A stretch of 64,000 nucleotides of DNA from Bradyrhizobium sp. WBAH42 (lineage in GTDB: Bacteria; Pseudomonadota; Alphaproteobacteria; Rhizobiales; Xanthobacteraceae). How positions within the stretch are numbered: the first letter of the stretch is position 1; every line of letters begins with the position of its first letter. The position numbers and the translations under genes were made by a program. Positions 47,264-57,151 of the stretch are shown piece by piece. The DNA lies in NCBI RefSeq assembly GCF_024585265.1, contig NZ_CP036533.1, forward strand, positions 186,001 to 250,000, given 5' to 3'. The notes below the pieces were generated by a model that saw nothing but the letters and a program-made list of their open reading frames with translations, was not told the origin of the DNA and ran no database searches.

Positions 47264-48076
47264 CTACTTCTCAAACACGTCACAGATCACAAAGAGGTGT
47301 GAGAGGATACATAGTCCTGCGGCCTCTCTCGATTGGTCGGCTCCGCCGCCGCCCGCCCAGTCATATAAGGAGTAGAATAGATCATCTCCATTGTACCCTT
47401 CGCTCTTTAGTTGCTTGTAACGTGCAACAAAGCCCTCCCGCAATCGTTCGGGAAAACTAGCGTTAAGTTGAGCAGCCTGCAGGAGAAGCATCTCCACCTC
47501 ATGGGATTTCGCCGCGCCCAAATTGAGAAGGAACTCCACGGAAGTACTCAACTTGTTTTTCTTGATCTTGTCCCTGGGGGATATGATCTTTGTGTCGGAA
47601 GCAAATGACGCTTCACTTGACATTAGAGCCTTTGCTACGACCTCCAGCTCCGAATATCCAATCGCATTGATGCTGTACGAAAGTCGGGTTCTATAAGCTC
47701 GCTCCTGCGTCCTCTTCCATTCTAGCAAGTTGGAAGCGGGATAGTCTGCATACTGGCCGTCCACGACTACGTGATGGGTTGGACAACACAGGATCAGATT
47801 GTCTGGCGCGTTCTTCTGTGCCGCAGTTAGACCTTTCTTGCCACGCGGACCGTCATCGCTGGCGGCGTAGATGTGGCAAATCTGACCAACTACGAGCTCA
47901 TCGGAAAGAGCAGTACCGGCTTTGATAATGGGATTATCGCATCCTGGCACAGCACATTTGTTGCCCGACAGTCCAAAAAGGATCTTGAGGGTCTTCGATG
48001 AGTACGACCGTTTGGGCGATTTTTTGGCCGGAGACTTGCCCTTAACCGTCTTGGATACCCTTTGCTTGGTGGCCAC
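47264..48076 (-). CDS. ABC-3C effector: HNH nuclease with ABC-3C C-terminal domain
   Basis: A 270-residue protein with a basic N-terminus. The HNH core has C41 and C46 (CAVPGC), H68 (VGQICHIYAAS), N93 and C98/H101/H102 (DNLILCCPTHHVV), so the metal and catalytic residues are present. The C-terminal 90 residues end FVICDVFEK, the hallmark tail of effector proteins in ABC-three-component systems. Read from a GTG start with no strong ribosome binding site. It heads the three-gene operon and would be the nucleic-acid-cutting effector, held in check or triggered by the ATPase. Confidence 0.85.
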   Translation of the reverse strand: MATKQRVSKTVKGKSPAKKSPKRSYSSKTLKILFGLSGNKCAVPGCDNPIIKAGTALSDELVVGQICHIYAASDDGPRGKKGLTAAQKNAPDNLILCCPTHHVVVDGQYADYPASNLLEWKRTQERAYRTRLSYSINAIGYSELEVVAKALMSSEASFASDTKIISPRDKIKKNKLSTSVEFLLNLGAAKSHEVEMLLLQAAQLNASFPERLREGFVARYKQLKSEGYNGDDLFYSLYDWAGGGGADQSREAAGLCILSHLFVICDVFEK

Positions 48077-48085
48077 AGTACAGAC

Positions 48086-48292
48086 CTAATCGAAAGAACG
48101 AATCAATAGACACACGCTGTCGTTGCATGGATGCACAATAGCGAGGGTTCCGCTACTTATCGAGAGGCAAATAACTGTAGCTATCCAAAGAATGAGCTGC
48201 TCATTCGATCGGATGAGCCTCAATTGGACAGCAATGGGCGCACGCTGCCCCTTAGCAGCATTTCGAGGAGGAGGAGGAGACGTGCGTATCAC
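48086..48292 (-). CDS. Possible small membrane protein upstream of the ABC-3C operon
   Basis: A 68-codon frame from GTG with one hydrophobic segment (LILWIATVICLSISSGTLAIV), ending 9 bases before the HNH gene. It overlaps the hairpin at the rpoD 3' end. There is no family match that I recognise, and it could be a chance frame. Confidence 0.25.
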   Translation of the reverse strand: MIRTSPPPPRNAAKGQRAPIAVQLRLIRSNEQLILWIATVICLSISSGTLAIVHPCNDSVCLLIRSFD

Positions 48293-48315
48293 CCTCGGAC
48301 GGGATTCGAGGGTGA
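48289..48315. other. Hairpin at the 3' end of rpoD
   Basis: TCACCCTCG-N9-CGAGGGTGA is a perfect 9-base stem 7 bases downstream of the rpoD coding end. It lacks a T-run on the rpoD strand, so it may stabilise or terminate weakly. It marks roughly where the AT-rich island begins. Confidence 0.5.
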
Positions 48316-48321
48316 CACGTC

Positions 48322-50463
<2,142 letters not shown>

Positions 50464-50840
50464 CCATTGCTCCTAAACGCGCTTCATGCGAGACGCCCGC
50501 CGCGCCTTCGCGTGAATTCACATGAACCTGTTGCTCGACGCTCTCGCTTCGGCAGCTCTCGACACGGAAAGGGCGGCGCACAAACCTCTCGCCACCCCCA
50601 ACTTTCTCTCGCCGGAATTGCCTAACGCTTCGTCAGCCTCTTTGTCGCGGCGGATGCAGGTGTAGTGCCAACAGCGATTGCGCGGATTCATTCCTGACGC
50701 GTCTGTTATGCCTGCGGCCGCCTCCGGGCCAAAGTGCTACAAGACCGTTAAGCCTCGATTAACCCTGTTTTTGCCGCCAAACCTAGGATTTGGCGAGTCT
50801 TTTAGCGGTTCCGGCCGCGGCCGTCCGCATGATTCTTTCA
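50464..50840. other. rpoD upstream region
   Basis: These 377 bases between dnaG and rpoD contain no gene. The region presumably carries the rpoD promoter. A GC-rich palindrome GCGGCCGCGGCCG-like stretch sits near 50815-50824, just after the dnaG stop, and may form a hairpin. No other signal is clear. Confidence 0.4.
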
Positions 50841-52841
50841 TCACATGCTCTTCTGGAGCCGGCCCGACAGCTCGCCAAAACCCTCGATCAGGGCCTCGGT
50901 ACCGTCGACTTCGCCTATCCGAGCCTTGACGTCTCGCAGCCACGCCAGATTGGCCTCGCTGGGATCCTCCCCCAAGGCCAGCTCGGCGTCTTTCAGCTCT
51001 CTAAGTAGTGAATGGTATTGCCGATGCAAGGCAACCAGCTGGTGCCAGGTGGCAAGAACGTCATCCCGGGCCGCGCCCTCGCGGGCGGCCCACACCGCGT
51101 GGGTCGTGATGACATTCTCAACCCTTTGAAGAGTTTGAGTAAATCCGCCCTTTTCGAGGTCGCCGCGCATCCTTTCGGCCTGCTCGCCGGGGTCCGGCGA
51201 GTGGTGATGGTCGTTGGCGAAGGCGGCGATGATGCCGGCCCGGAGCTTGTGGGCCTCGGGATGGGCCAGCTCCAGGGCGGCGACCTCCTCCAAATGCTCG
51301 TGCAGCAGCCAGGGGTGGTTGATCAGGCTTTGCAGAATCAGGGCTTCGCGACGGGAGATGGCGCTGCGCTGGCCCCGCATGATCGGGCTTGCCGCCAACT
51401 GGGGGCTCGCCGCCTGGTAGGGGCCGGAGGGGAGCAGGGTCGGACCCGGGGCGCCGCGACGGCCGCCGCCGAACCCTTGTCCGCCGAATCGATTCGGCCC
51501 GCTCCGCGGCTGGAACGGCCGGCCGCCACCGGGGCGGAAATTGCCCCGGCCGCCAAAGCCGCGCCCGCCTTCGGGCGCGAAGGTGCGCTGCAGCCGCTCG
51601 ACGAAGTCGTCGCGATAATAGCGCCGCACCACCTCGTCGCGGATGCCGTTGGTGAGATCCTTGATGCGGGCCTCGAGCGCGGCGCGCCGCTCGGGCGTGG
51701 CGAAATTGCCGCCTTCGAGCTCGCGCGACCAGATCATGTCGGCGAGCGGACGGGCGGCGGCGATCACCTCCTCGATCGCGCCGCGTCCGCCCGAGCGCAC
51801 GAGATCGTCAGGGTCCTGCCCTTCCGGCAGCAGCGCAAAGCGAAGACTCTTGCCGGGTGCGAGGAATGGCAAGGCAAGGTCCGCAGCACGATACGCCGCC
51901 TTCTGTCCGGCGCGGTCGCCGTCGAAGCAGAGGATCGGCTCGTCCGCCATCTTCCAGAGCAGCGCGAGCTGGCTCTCGGTCAGCGCGGTGCCGAGCGGCG
52001 CGACGCTGCCGGCAAAGCCGGCGGTGACCATGGCGATGACGTCGACATAGCCTTCGACCACGATCAGCTGGCTGCCGTCATGGGTGGCTTTGCGCGCGGT
52101 CTGGTGGTTGTAGAGATTGTCGCCCTTGTGGAAGAGCGGCGTCTCCGGCGAATTCAGGTACTTTGCCGGAACGTCCTTCTCCAGCGCGCGCCCGCCGAAG
52201 GCGATGACGCGGCCGCGCAGATCCGTGATCGGAAACATCACGCGATCGCGGAAGCGGTCGTAAGGCACGGGAATGTCCTCGCCGCCGATGAGCAGCCCGG
52301 TCTCGACCATGTCGTCGACGGAGACGCCGAGCTTGCCGAGATGCTCCTTCAGCGCGAATTTCTCGCCCGGCGCATAGCCGAGGCGGAACTGCAATTGCGT
52401 CGCCGGCGAGATGGCGCGATCGGCGAGATAGCCGCGCGCCTTCGCGCCCACGCGCGAGGCCAGCGTCTCGGCGAAGAATTTCGCCGCGAGATCCATCACG
52501 TCATGCAGCGAGCGCCGCCGCTGCTCTTCGCGCGCCGCGTTGGGCGTCACCGCCGGCAGCGGCAGACCCGCCATGTTGGCGAGACGCTCCACGGCCTCGG
52601 CGAACGGCAGGCCGTCGGTCTCCATCACGAAGCTGATGATGTCGCCGTGCTTGCCCGAGGAGAAGTCGTGGTAAAAACCCTTCTGGTCGTTGACGTAGAA
52701 GGACGGCGTCTTCTCCTGCTGGAACGGCGACAGCCCCTTCCACTCCCGCCCCGCCTTCTTCAGCTTGACGCGCTTGCCCACGACCTCGGAGACCGAAAGC
52801 CGGGCACGAAGCTCGTCGAGGAACTGGGGCGTGAAGCGCAT
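50841..52841 (-). CDS. dnaG: DNA primase
   Basis: A 666-residue DnaG. After the N-terminal segment RFTPQFLDELRARLSVSEVVG the usual CHC2 zinc site is degenerate: GLSPFQQEKTPSF and FYHDFSSGKHGD replace the cysteine and histidine ligands. The RNA polymerase core (RVIAFGGRALE; IVVEGYVDVIAM; DGDRAGQKAA) is intact. A Gly/Arg-rich linker (about residues 430-475) precedes the C-terminal helicase-binding region. The same loss occurs in other Rhizobiales primases, as far as I recall. It lies upstream of rpoD. Confidence 0.95.
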   Translation of the reverse strand: MRFTPQFLDELRARLSVSEVVGKRVKLKKAGREWKGLSPFQQEKTPSFYVNDQKGFYHDFSSGKHGDIISFVMETDGLPFAEAVERLANMAGLPLPAVTPNAAREEQRRRSLHDVMDLAAKFFAETLASRVGAKARGYLADRAISPATQLQFRLGYAPGEKFALKEHLGKLGVSVDDMVETGLLIGGEDIPVPYDRFRDRVMFPITDLRGRVIAFGGRALEKDVPAKYLNSPETPLFHKGDNLYNHQTARKATHDGSQLIVVEGYVDVIAMVTAGFAGSVAPLGTALTESQLALLWKMADEPILCFDGDRAGQKAAYRAADLALPFLAPGKSLRFALLPEGQDPDDLVRSGGRGAIEEVIAAARPLADMIWSRELEGGNFATPERRAALEARIKDLTNGIRDEVVRRYYRDDFVERLQRTFAPEGGRGFGGRGNFRPGGGRPFQPRSGPNRFGGQGFGGGRRGAPGPTLLPSGPYQAASPQLAASPIMRGQRSAISRREALILQSLINHPWLLHEHLEEVAALELAHPEAHKLRAGIIAAFANDHHHSPDPGEQAERMRGDLEKGGFTQTLQRVENVITTHAVWAAREGAARDDVLATWHQLVALHRQYHSLLRELKDAELALGEDPSEANLAWLRDVKARIGEVDGTEALIEGFGELSGRLQKSM

Positions 52842-52950
52842 GGGCTCTGTGTAGCGCGAACCGGGGTGAGTCGGGCGAAGGATCAGGGATATAGGTGCGG
52901 CGCGGCCAAAGGCCAGGTTTGTCGGGCTTATCCGCGCTGTTCACAGCCCG

Positions 52951-52989
52951 CGTCATTCCGGGGGCGCGGAGCGCGAACCCGGAATGACG
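52951..52989. repeat. Short palindromic repeat (family F)
   Basis: CGTCATTCCGGGGGCGCGGA is mirrored by GAACCCGGAATGACG. A longer relative sits at 63476-63578. It occupies the gap between the divergent dnaG and chlorite dismutase genes. Confidence 0.6.
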
Positions 52990-53037
52990 CTCGAGAGGGG
53001 CCTTGAACCGCGCCCAGTTCCACGCTTCCATACCGCC

Positions 53038-53601
53038 ATGTTCAGGACCTTTCGAGGCGGCCACAGCGGGGGCTGGCGGGTGACCTCGATTTCGCCAGTG
53101 ACGGGCGAGCCCCTGCCCTTCGTGCCGGCGCTGTCGGTGACCGACAGCGACGCCGTCTCGTTGCCGCTGGTGCCCTCGCGCAATGCCTGGCGGCTGGTCG
53201 GCGTTGCGAGCAGCCTGCGCTACACCGAGCGGGCCGAGAAGCAGCAGCTCGTCGCCGTGCAGGCCGGCCTCGGCCGGCTGGAAGCAACCAGCGCGGCGCT
53301 GATCCCGATCCGCAAGTCGCAGGCCTGGTGGGACCTGACCCAGGAAGAGCGCCGCAGGATTTTTGAGGACAAGTCGCACCACATCGCCAGCAGTCTTCGT
53401 TTTCTGCCCGCGATCGCACGCCAGCTCTATCATTGCCGCGACCTCGGCGGCCCCTTCGATTTCCTGACCTGGTTCGAATTCGCCCCCGCGCACGCCTCGC
53501 TGTTCGAGGAGCTGGTGGCGATGCTGCGGCGGACCGAGGAGTGGAGCTATGTCGAGCGCGAGGTCGACGTGCGCGTGGTCAAGGAAGTGCTGTCGGCATA
53601 A
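53038..53601 (+). CDS. cld: Chlorite dismutase, short (Nitrobacter-like) type
   Basis: A 187-residue heme protein of the short dimeric chlorite-dismutase lineage (clade 2). The sequence AALIPIRKSQAWW then EDKSHHIASSLRFLPAIARQLYHCRDLG carries the proximal heme histidine H115 and the distal catalytic arginine R128, thirteen residues apart as in characterised chlorite dismutases. Both catalytic residues are therefore present, and it should convert chlorite to chloride and O2. The start M at 53038 fits the family N-terminus. It is not next to perchlorate genes. Confidence 0.88.
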   Translation: MFRTFRGGHSGGWRVTSISPVTGEPLPFVPALSVTDSDAVSLPLVPSRNAWRLVGVASSLRYTERAEKQQLVAVQAGLGRLEATSAALIPIRKSQAWWDLTQEERRRIFEDKSHHIASSLRFLPAIARQLYHCRDLGGPFDFLTWFEFAPAHASLFEELVAMLRRTEEWSYVEREVDVRVVKEVLSA

Positions 53602-53612
53602 AAGGTCTGCTC

Positions 53613-53636
53613 CCTCTCCCCGCAAGCGGGGAGAGG
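53613..53636. repeat. Family B hairpin
   Basis: CCTCTCCCCGC-AA-GCGGGGAGAGG, a perfect 11-base stem between the chlorite dismutase and cyclotransferase genes, which converge here. It may help end both transcripts. Confidence 0.7.
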
Positions 53637-53654
53637 TGAAAACCGCATTCGCTG

Positions 53655-54053
53655 TCAGTGCTCCAGGAATCGCCCGGATTCGATGCGCGGCAGATCGGTA
53701 ACCGGCCAGTTGTAGACATAGGTCCAGGCCTTCTCGGTGGTGCCGCCGGGCAACGTCACCTCGATCATCTGCCGCAGATATTCCGTCGGCTCGGGAAAGC
53801 CCTCGCCGCAGGCCTCGTACATGTCGAGCTCGCGCAAGAGCTCGTCCGGCACGCGCAGGTGAAAGAGCTCGCCATGAACGATGTCCGCCGGCGCCTCGGA
53901 GAGCAGCAATCCCGGATAGTGCTTCACCAGAACGAGCCGGCCGCGGCAGGTGGCTTTGCCGAGGAATTCGGCATGGCCCGCGAGCAGCCGCGCCATCGGG
54001 TGGTCGAAGCCGCGCATCAGGGTGCCGTAAACGAAGAGTCGATCCGAGCTCAT
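53655..54053 (-). CDS. Gamma-glutamylcyclotransferase-family protein
   Basis: A 132-residue protein with the family opening RLFVYGTLMRGFDHPMARLL and the acidic residue in DMYEACGEGFPEPTEYLRQ, the expected catalytic position. The fold releases 5-oxoproline from gamma-glutamyl amines. Start MSSDRLFVYG chosen because the YGTLM strand must lie near the N-terminus. Confidence 0.85.
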   Translation of the reverse strand: MSSDRLFVYGTLMRGFDHPMARLLAGHAEFLGKATCRGRLVLVKHYPGLLLSEAPADIVHGELFHLRVPDELLRELDMYEACGEGFPEPTEYLRQMIEVTLPGGTTEKAWTYVYNWPVTDLPRIESGRFLEH

Positions 54054-54129
54054 GCTGTTCCAACGTTGCGGCGTCGGTGCGATACCGCTACTCCGTTTAC
54101 ACACTTTGTCATTCCATAGGCAAATCAGG

Positions 54130-54933
54130 ATGGCTTTGGATATTGCCGACGTAGCAGATCAATTGCTCGGAGAGGGCGACATTCCGCCCGTACATGAGGT
54201 GAATGCGGCAGGGACATCGCCGTTCCTGCTTACCGCGGACCATTACGGACGGGTGCTGCCGCGCGCGCTCGGCGATCTCGGGGTCGCGGAGAGCGATCTC
54301 GTCAGGCACATCGGCTGGGACATCGGCATCGCCGGCGTCGCCGAGCGGCTCGCCGCGATGCTCGATGCGCATCTGATCGCGCAGCGCTATTCGCGCCTGG
54401 TGATCGACTGCAACCGCCCGCCCGGTGTCGCAAGCTCGATTCCCGTGATCTCCGAGGCAACCGCCATCCCCGGCAATGAGGATCTATCGGCCGCGGCCAA
54501 GGAGATGCGCCGGCGCGAGATCTTCGATCCCTATCACCGCCGGATTGGCGCGGCGATCGATGCGCGCGTCAACGCTGGCAAACCGACGGTGCTGGTGGCG
54601 CTGCACAGCTTCACGCCGGTCTATTACGGCGAGCCGCGGCCCTGGCACATCGGCACGCTCTATCGGCGCGACACCGTGCTGCCGCGGCTGATGCTGCAGC
54701 ATTTGCGGGACGAGAGCGCGCTCGTCGTCGGCGACAACCAACCTTACGCGGTGAGCGACATCACCGACTACACCATTCCCGTCCACGGCGAGGCGCGCGG
54801 CCTCGTCAACACCGGCATCGAGATCCGCCAGGACCTGATCGCCGAGGCGAGCGGCCAACAGCAATGGGCCGAGCGGCTGGCGCGGATCCTGCGCGAGATC
54901 GAGGCAACGCTGCGCAAGCAGGGAGCGGCGTGA
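54130..54933 (+). CDS. N-formylglutamate amidohydrolase
   Basis: A 267-residue enzyme of the N-formylglutamate deformylase family. Conserved parts are FLLTADHYGRVLP, LVIDCNRPPG, ALHSFTPVYYG and a later PYAVSDITDYTIPVHGEARGL with metal-ligand histidines and acidic residues. It acts in histidine degradation or on related formyl amino acids. It begins at MALDIADVADQ, preceded by TCAGG. Confidence 0.88.
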   Translation: MALDIADVADQLLGEGDIPPVHEVNAAGTSPFLLTADHYGRVLPRALGDLGVAESDLVRHIGWDIGIAGVAERLAAMLDAHLIAQRYSRLVIDCNRPPGVASSIPVISEATAIPGNEDLSAAAKEMRRREIFDPYHRRIGAAIDARVNAGKPTVLVALHSFTPVYYGEPRPWHIGTLYRRDTVLPRLMLQHLRDESALVVGDNQPYAVSDITDYTIPVHGEARGLVNTGIEIRQDLIAEASGQQQWAERLARILREIEATLRKQGAA

Positions 54934-54937
54934 GCGG

Positions 54938-55558
54938 TCACTTCGCCCGCGTCAGCGCCAGCCAGATGCCGCCGCCGATCATGAAGCCGCCGGAGATGCG
55001 CGACATCAGCCGCGTGCGCCGCGCCGAGAAGAATTTTCGCGCGCGGCCGGCGGCAATCGCATAGAGCGCATCGGTCAGCACGGCCGTTACCATGAAGGTG
55101 ACACCCAGCAGCGCGACCTGCGGGAAGTGCGGCTGGCTCATGTCCATGAACTGCGGGATGAAGGCGCCGAAGAACACCAGCACCTTCGGATTCGACAGCA
55201 GCACCAGGAATCCCTGCAGGAAGAAGCCGCCGCGCGGCGGCGGTGGCGGCGCGTCGATATCGACGCCCTCGACCGGCGCCCAGATCAGCTTGATGCCGAG
55301 CCAGACGAGATATGCGGCGCCGGCAAAGCGCACCCAGTCGAACCAATAGCCCATGGTCGCCATCAGCGAGGTCAGGCCGATCGCGACGATGCCGATGACG
55401 ATGGCAAGCCCGGCCTGCGCGCCGGCCACGTTGATGAGCGCCGCACGCGTGCCGTGGCGCAAGCCATTGGCGATCACGAGGGTGACGATCGGCCCCGGCA
55501 GCAGCGCCAGCGCAATGCAGGCGGCGACGAAGGCGAAATAGGCTTGCATGGACATCAT
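54938..55558 (-). CDS. LysE/RhtB-family exporter
   Basis: A 206-residue membrane protein with about six hydrophobic segments, LLPGPIVTLVIANGLRHGTRAALINVAGAQAG at the N-terminus and GFLVLLSNPKVLVFFGAFIPQF in the middle. It is the second LysE family gene in the window. The start MMSMQAYFAF is one of several close ATGs; no ribosome binding site separates them. Confidence 0.88.
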   Translation of the reverse strand: MMSMQAYFAFVAACIALALLPGPIVTLVIANGLRHGTRAALINVAGAQAGLAIVIGIVAIGLTSLMATMGYWFDWVRFAGAAYLVWLGIKLIWAPVEGVDIDAPPPPPRGGFFLQGFLVLLSNPKVLVFFGAFIPQFMDMSQPHFPQVALLGVTFMVTAVLTDALYAIAAGRARKFFSARRTRLMSRISGGFMIGGGIWLALTRAK

Positions 55559-55644
55559 GGAAGGGACTCGCTGACGGCGGTTTCGCCGCATTAATGCATG
55601 GCGAGCGTTGGAACGGAAGACGTTCCCTATCTCTCTTCGCCTTC

Positions 55645-55681
55645 TTGACATGCAACCTTTTGGTTGCCTATTATCTCGACC
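55645..55681 (+). promoter_or_regulatory. Consensus promoter with operator in the spacer, leaderless arsR transcript
   Basis: A perfect -35 TTGACA (55645-55650) and a near-consensus -10 TATTAT (55669-55674) are 18 bases apart. The perfect palindrome GCAACC-TTTT-GGTTGC (55652-55667) lies inside that spacer. The start codon follows the -10 by only 7 bases, so the arsR mRNA should begin at or next to the ATG. This layout suggests ArsR represses its own operon by blocking polymerase. Confidence 0.75.
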
Positions 55682-55996
55682 ATGGATGAAGTCTTCAAAG
55701 CGCTCGCCGATGCGTCACGACGGTCGCTGCTCGACAGGCTTCACGCCAAGAACGGCCAGACATTGAACGAGCTTTGCGAGGGCCTCGCCATGACGCGGCA
55801 GGCCGTCACAAAGCACCTTGTCATTCTCGAAGAGGCCAACCTGGTCACGACCATCAGGCAGGGCCGCGAGAAGCTGCATTATCTCAACCCGGTGCCGATC
55901 CATCAGATCGGCGAACGCTGGATCAAGAAGTTCGAGCGCAGCAAGTTAGCCGCGCTCAGCGAACTGAAACGCCAGTTGGAGAAGCGCGATGAGTAA
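55682..55996 (+). CDS. ArsR-family transcriptional regulator
   Basis: A 104-residue winged-helix protein: FKALADASRRSLLDRLHAKNGQTLNELCEGLAMTRQAVTKHLVILEEANLVTT. No CxC metal site is seen, so it is of the metal-independent group that accompanies AHSA1/SRPBCC proteins. It starts an operon with two SRPBCC genes, overlapping the first by 8 bases. A self-operator lies in its promoter. Confidence 0.92.
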   Translation: MDEVFKALADASRRSLLDRLHAKNGQTLNELCEGLAMTRQAVTKHLVILEEANLVTTIRQGREKLHYLNPVPIHQIGERWIKKFERSKLAALSELKRQLEKRDE

Positions 55997-56459
55997 GCCG
56001 GAGTTCGTCTACGTGACCTACATCGAGACCACGCCCGAGAAGCTGTGGCAGGCGCTGACGTCGAGCGAGTTCACCAGGCAATATTGGTTCGGCGCCGAGG
56101 TTCGCTCGGACTGGAAGGTCGGCTCGCCCTTCGCGCTTCTGCTCGATGGCGCGGTCACCGATTCCGGCGAGATCCTGGAATCCGATCCGCCGCGGCGCCT
56201 GTCCTACAGCTTCAAGCACCACAAGTTCGAGGAGCTGCGCAACGAGCCGGCCTCGCGCGTCGTCTTCACGCTCGAACCGTTCGGCCCGCTCGTGCGTTTG
56301 ACCGTGCTGCATGACGGCTTCGTCGAGGGCGGCAAATATCTCGGCGCCGTCTCCAACGGCTGGCCGGCGATCCTGTCCGGGCTCAAGAGCCTGCTGGAGA
56401 GAGGCCAGGTCCTCGCCATCCCGCGCACGGCGCTCAACAAGGGATTCTACGCAAAATGA
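55989..56459 (+). CDS. AHSA1/SRPBCC-family protein, first copy
   Basis: A 156-residue SRPBCC (START-like) protein. Signature pieces are VYVTYIETTPEKLWQALTSSEFTRQYWFG, the strand SGEILESDPPRRLSYSF and the C-terminal helix GWPAILSGLKSLLERG. These proteins bind hydrophobic ligands in a deep pocket. It overlaps arsR and the second copy, so the three are one operon. Confidence 0.9.
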   Translation: MSKPEFVYVTYIETTPEKLWQALTSSEFTRQYWFGAEVRSDWKVGSPFALLLDGAVTDSGEILESDPPRRLSYSFKHHKFEELRNEPASRVVFTLEPFGPLVRLTVLHDGFVEGGKYLGAVSNGWPAILSGLKSLLERGQVLAIPRTALNKGFYAK

Positions 56460-56968
56460 ACCTCGATCAATTCAAGCCGCTGACCGTCTACACCATCTAC
56501 ATCGCCTCGACGCCGGAGAAGGTGTGGGAGGCGCTGACGTCCGCCGAGTTCAGCCGAAAATATTTCTCCGGCTTTGCGGTGGAGATGGAGCCGAAGCTCG
56601 GCGGCAGTTTCATTGTGCACGCGCCCGACGGCTCCGAGCACATCCGCGGCGAAGTGTTCGAGTACGATCCGCCGAGGAGGCTCACGGTGAGCTGGAACGT
56701 CAATTGGCCGGGCCTCGTGGAAAAGCTCGGCACCACCATTGTCACCTATGAGATCGAGCAGGCCGGCGAAGCCGTCCGCCTCACCATGAGCGAACGTCAC
56801 GACCGCGAGCTCAGCGACGACATCCTCTCCGGTGGCCGCACCGGCTGGCCCGCGATCCTCTCCGGATTAAAGAGCCTGCTGGAGACGGGCAAGGCGCCGA
56901 AGATCGAGATGTCCCCGCCGGTGAGGTTGCTGGAAGCGCTGAAGGCGATGGGCATCAAGACGCCGTGA
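56456..56968 (+). CDS. AHSA1/SRPBCC-family protein, second copy
   Basis: A 170-residue homologue of the preceding protein: YTIYIASTPEKVWEALTSAEFSRKYFSG, FEYDPPRRLTVSW and GWPAILSGLKSLLETGKAP match it at the same places. The start overlaps the previous stop as ATGA. A local duplication is the simplest explanation; the two may bind different ligands. Confidence 0.9.
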   Translation: MNLDQFKPLTVYTIYIASTPEKVWEALTSAEFSRKYFSGFAVEMEPKLGGSFIVHAPDGSEHIRGEVFEYDPPRRLTVSWNVNWPGLVEKLGTTIVTYEIEQAGEAVRLTMSERHDRELSDDILSGGRTGWPAILSGLKSLLETGKAPKIEMSPPVRLLEALKAMGIKTP

Positions 56969-56989
56969 TTGAAGAAGGACAAGCATCTT

Positions 56990-57138
56990 CCCCTCTCCCC
57001 TTGTGGGAGAGGGTGGCTCGCCGCGTAGCGGCGAGACGGGTGAGGGGTTTCTCTCCGCGCGCACTTCTCTCAATGAGTCCGGGGAGAGAGACCCCTCATC
57101 CGGCGCTTCGCGCCACCTTCTCCCACAAGGGGAGAAGG
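56990..57138. repeat. Family B composite repeat
   Basis: Contains CCCCTCTCCCCTTGTGGGAG and GAGGGTGG, a CGCCGCGTAGCGGCG core, then CCCCTCATCCGGCGCTTCGC and CTTCTCCCACAAGGGGAGAAGG. The outer blocks mirror each other. It separates two convergent genes. Confidence 0.75.
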
Positions 57139-57151
57139 AAGAGCGCCGACA

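Noticed and set aside
51012..53006. A 664-codon plus-strand frame opposite dnaG
   Set aside because: Antisense shadow; dnaG on the other strand is unmistakable.
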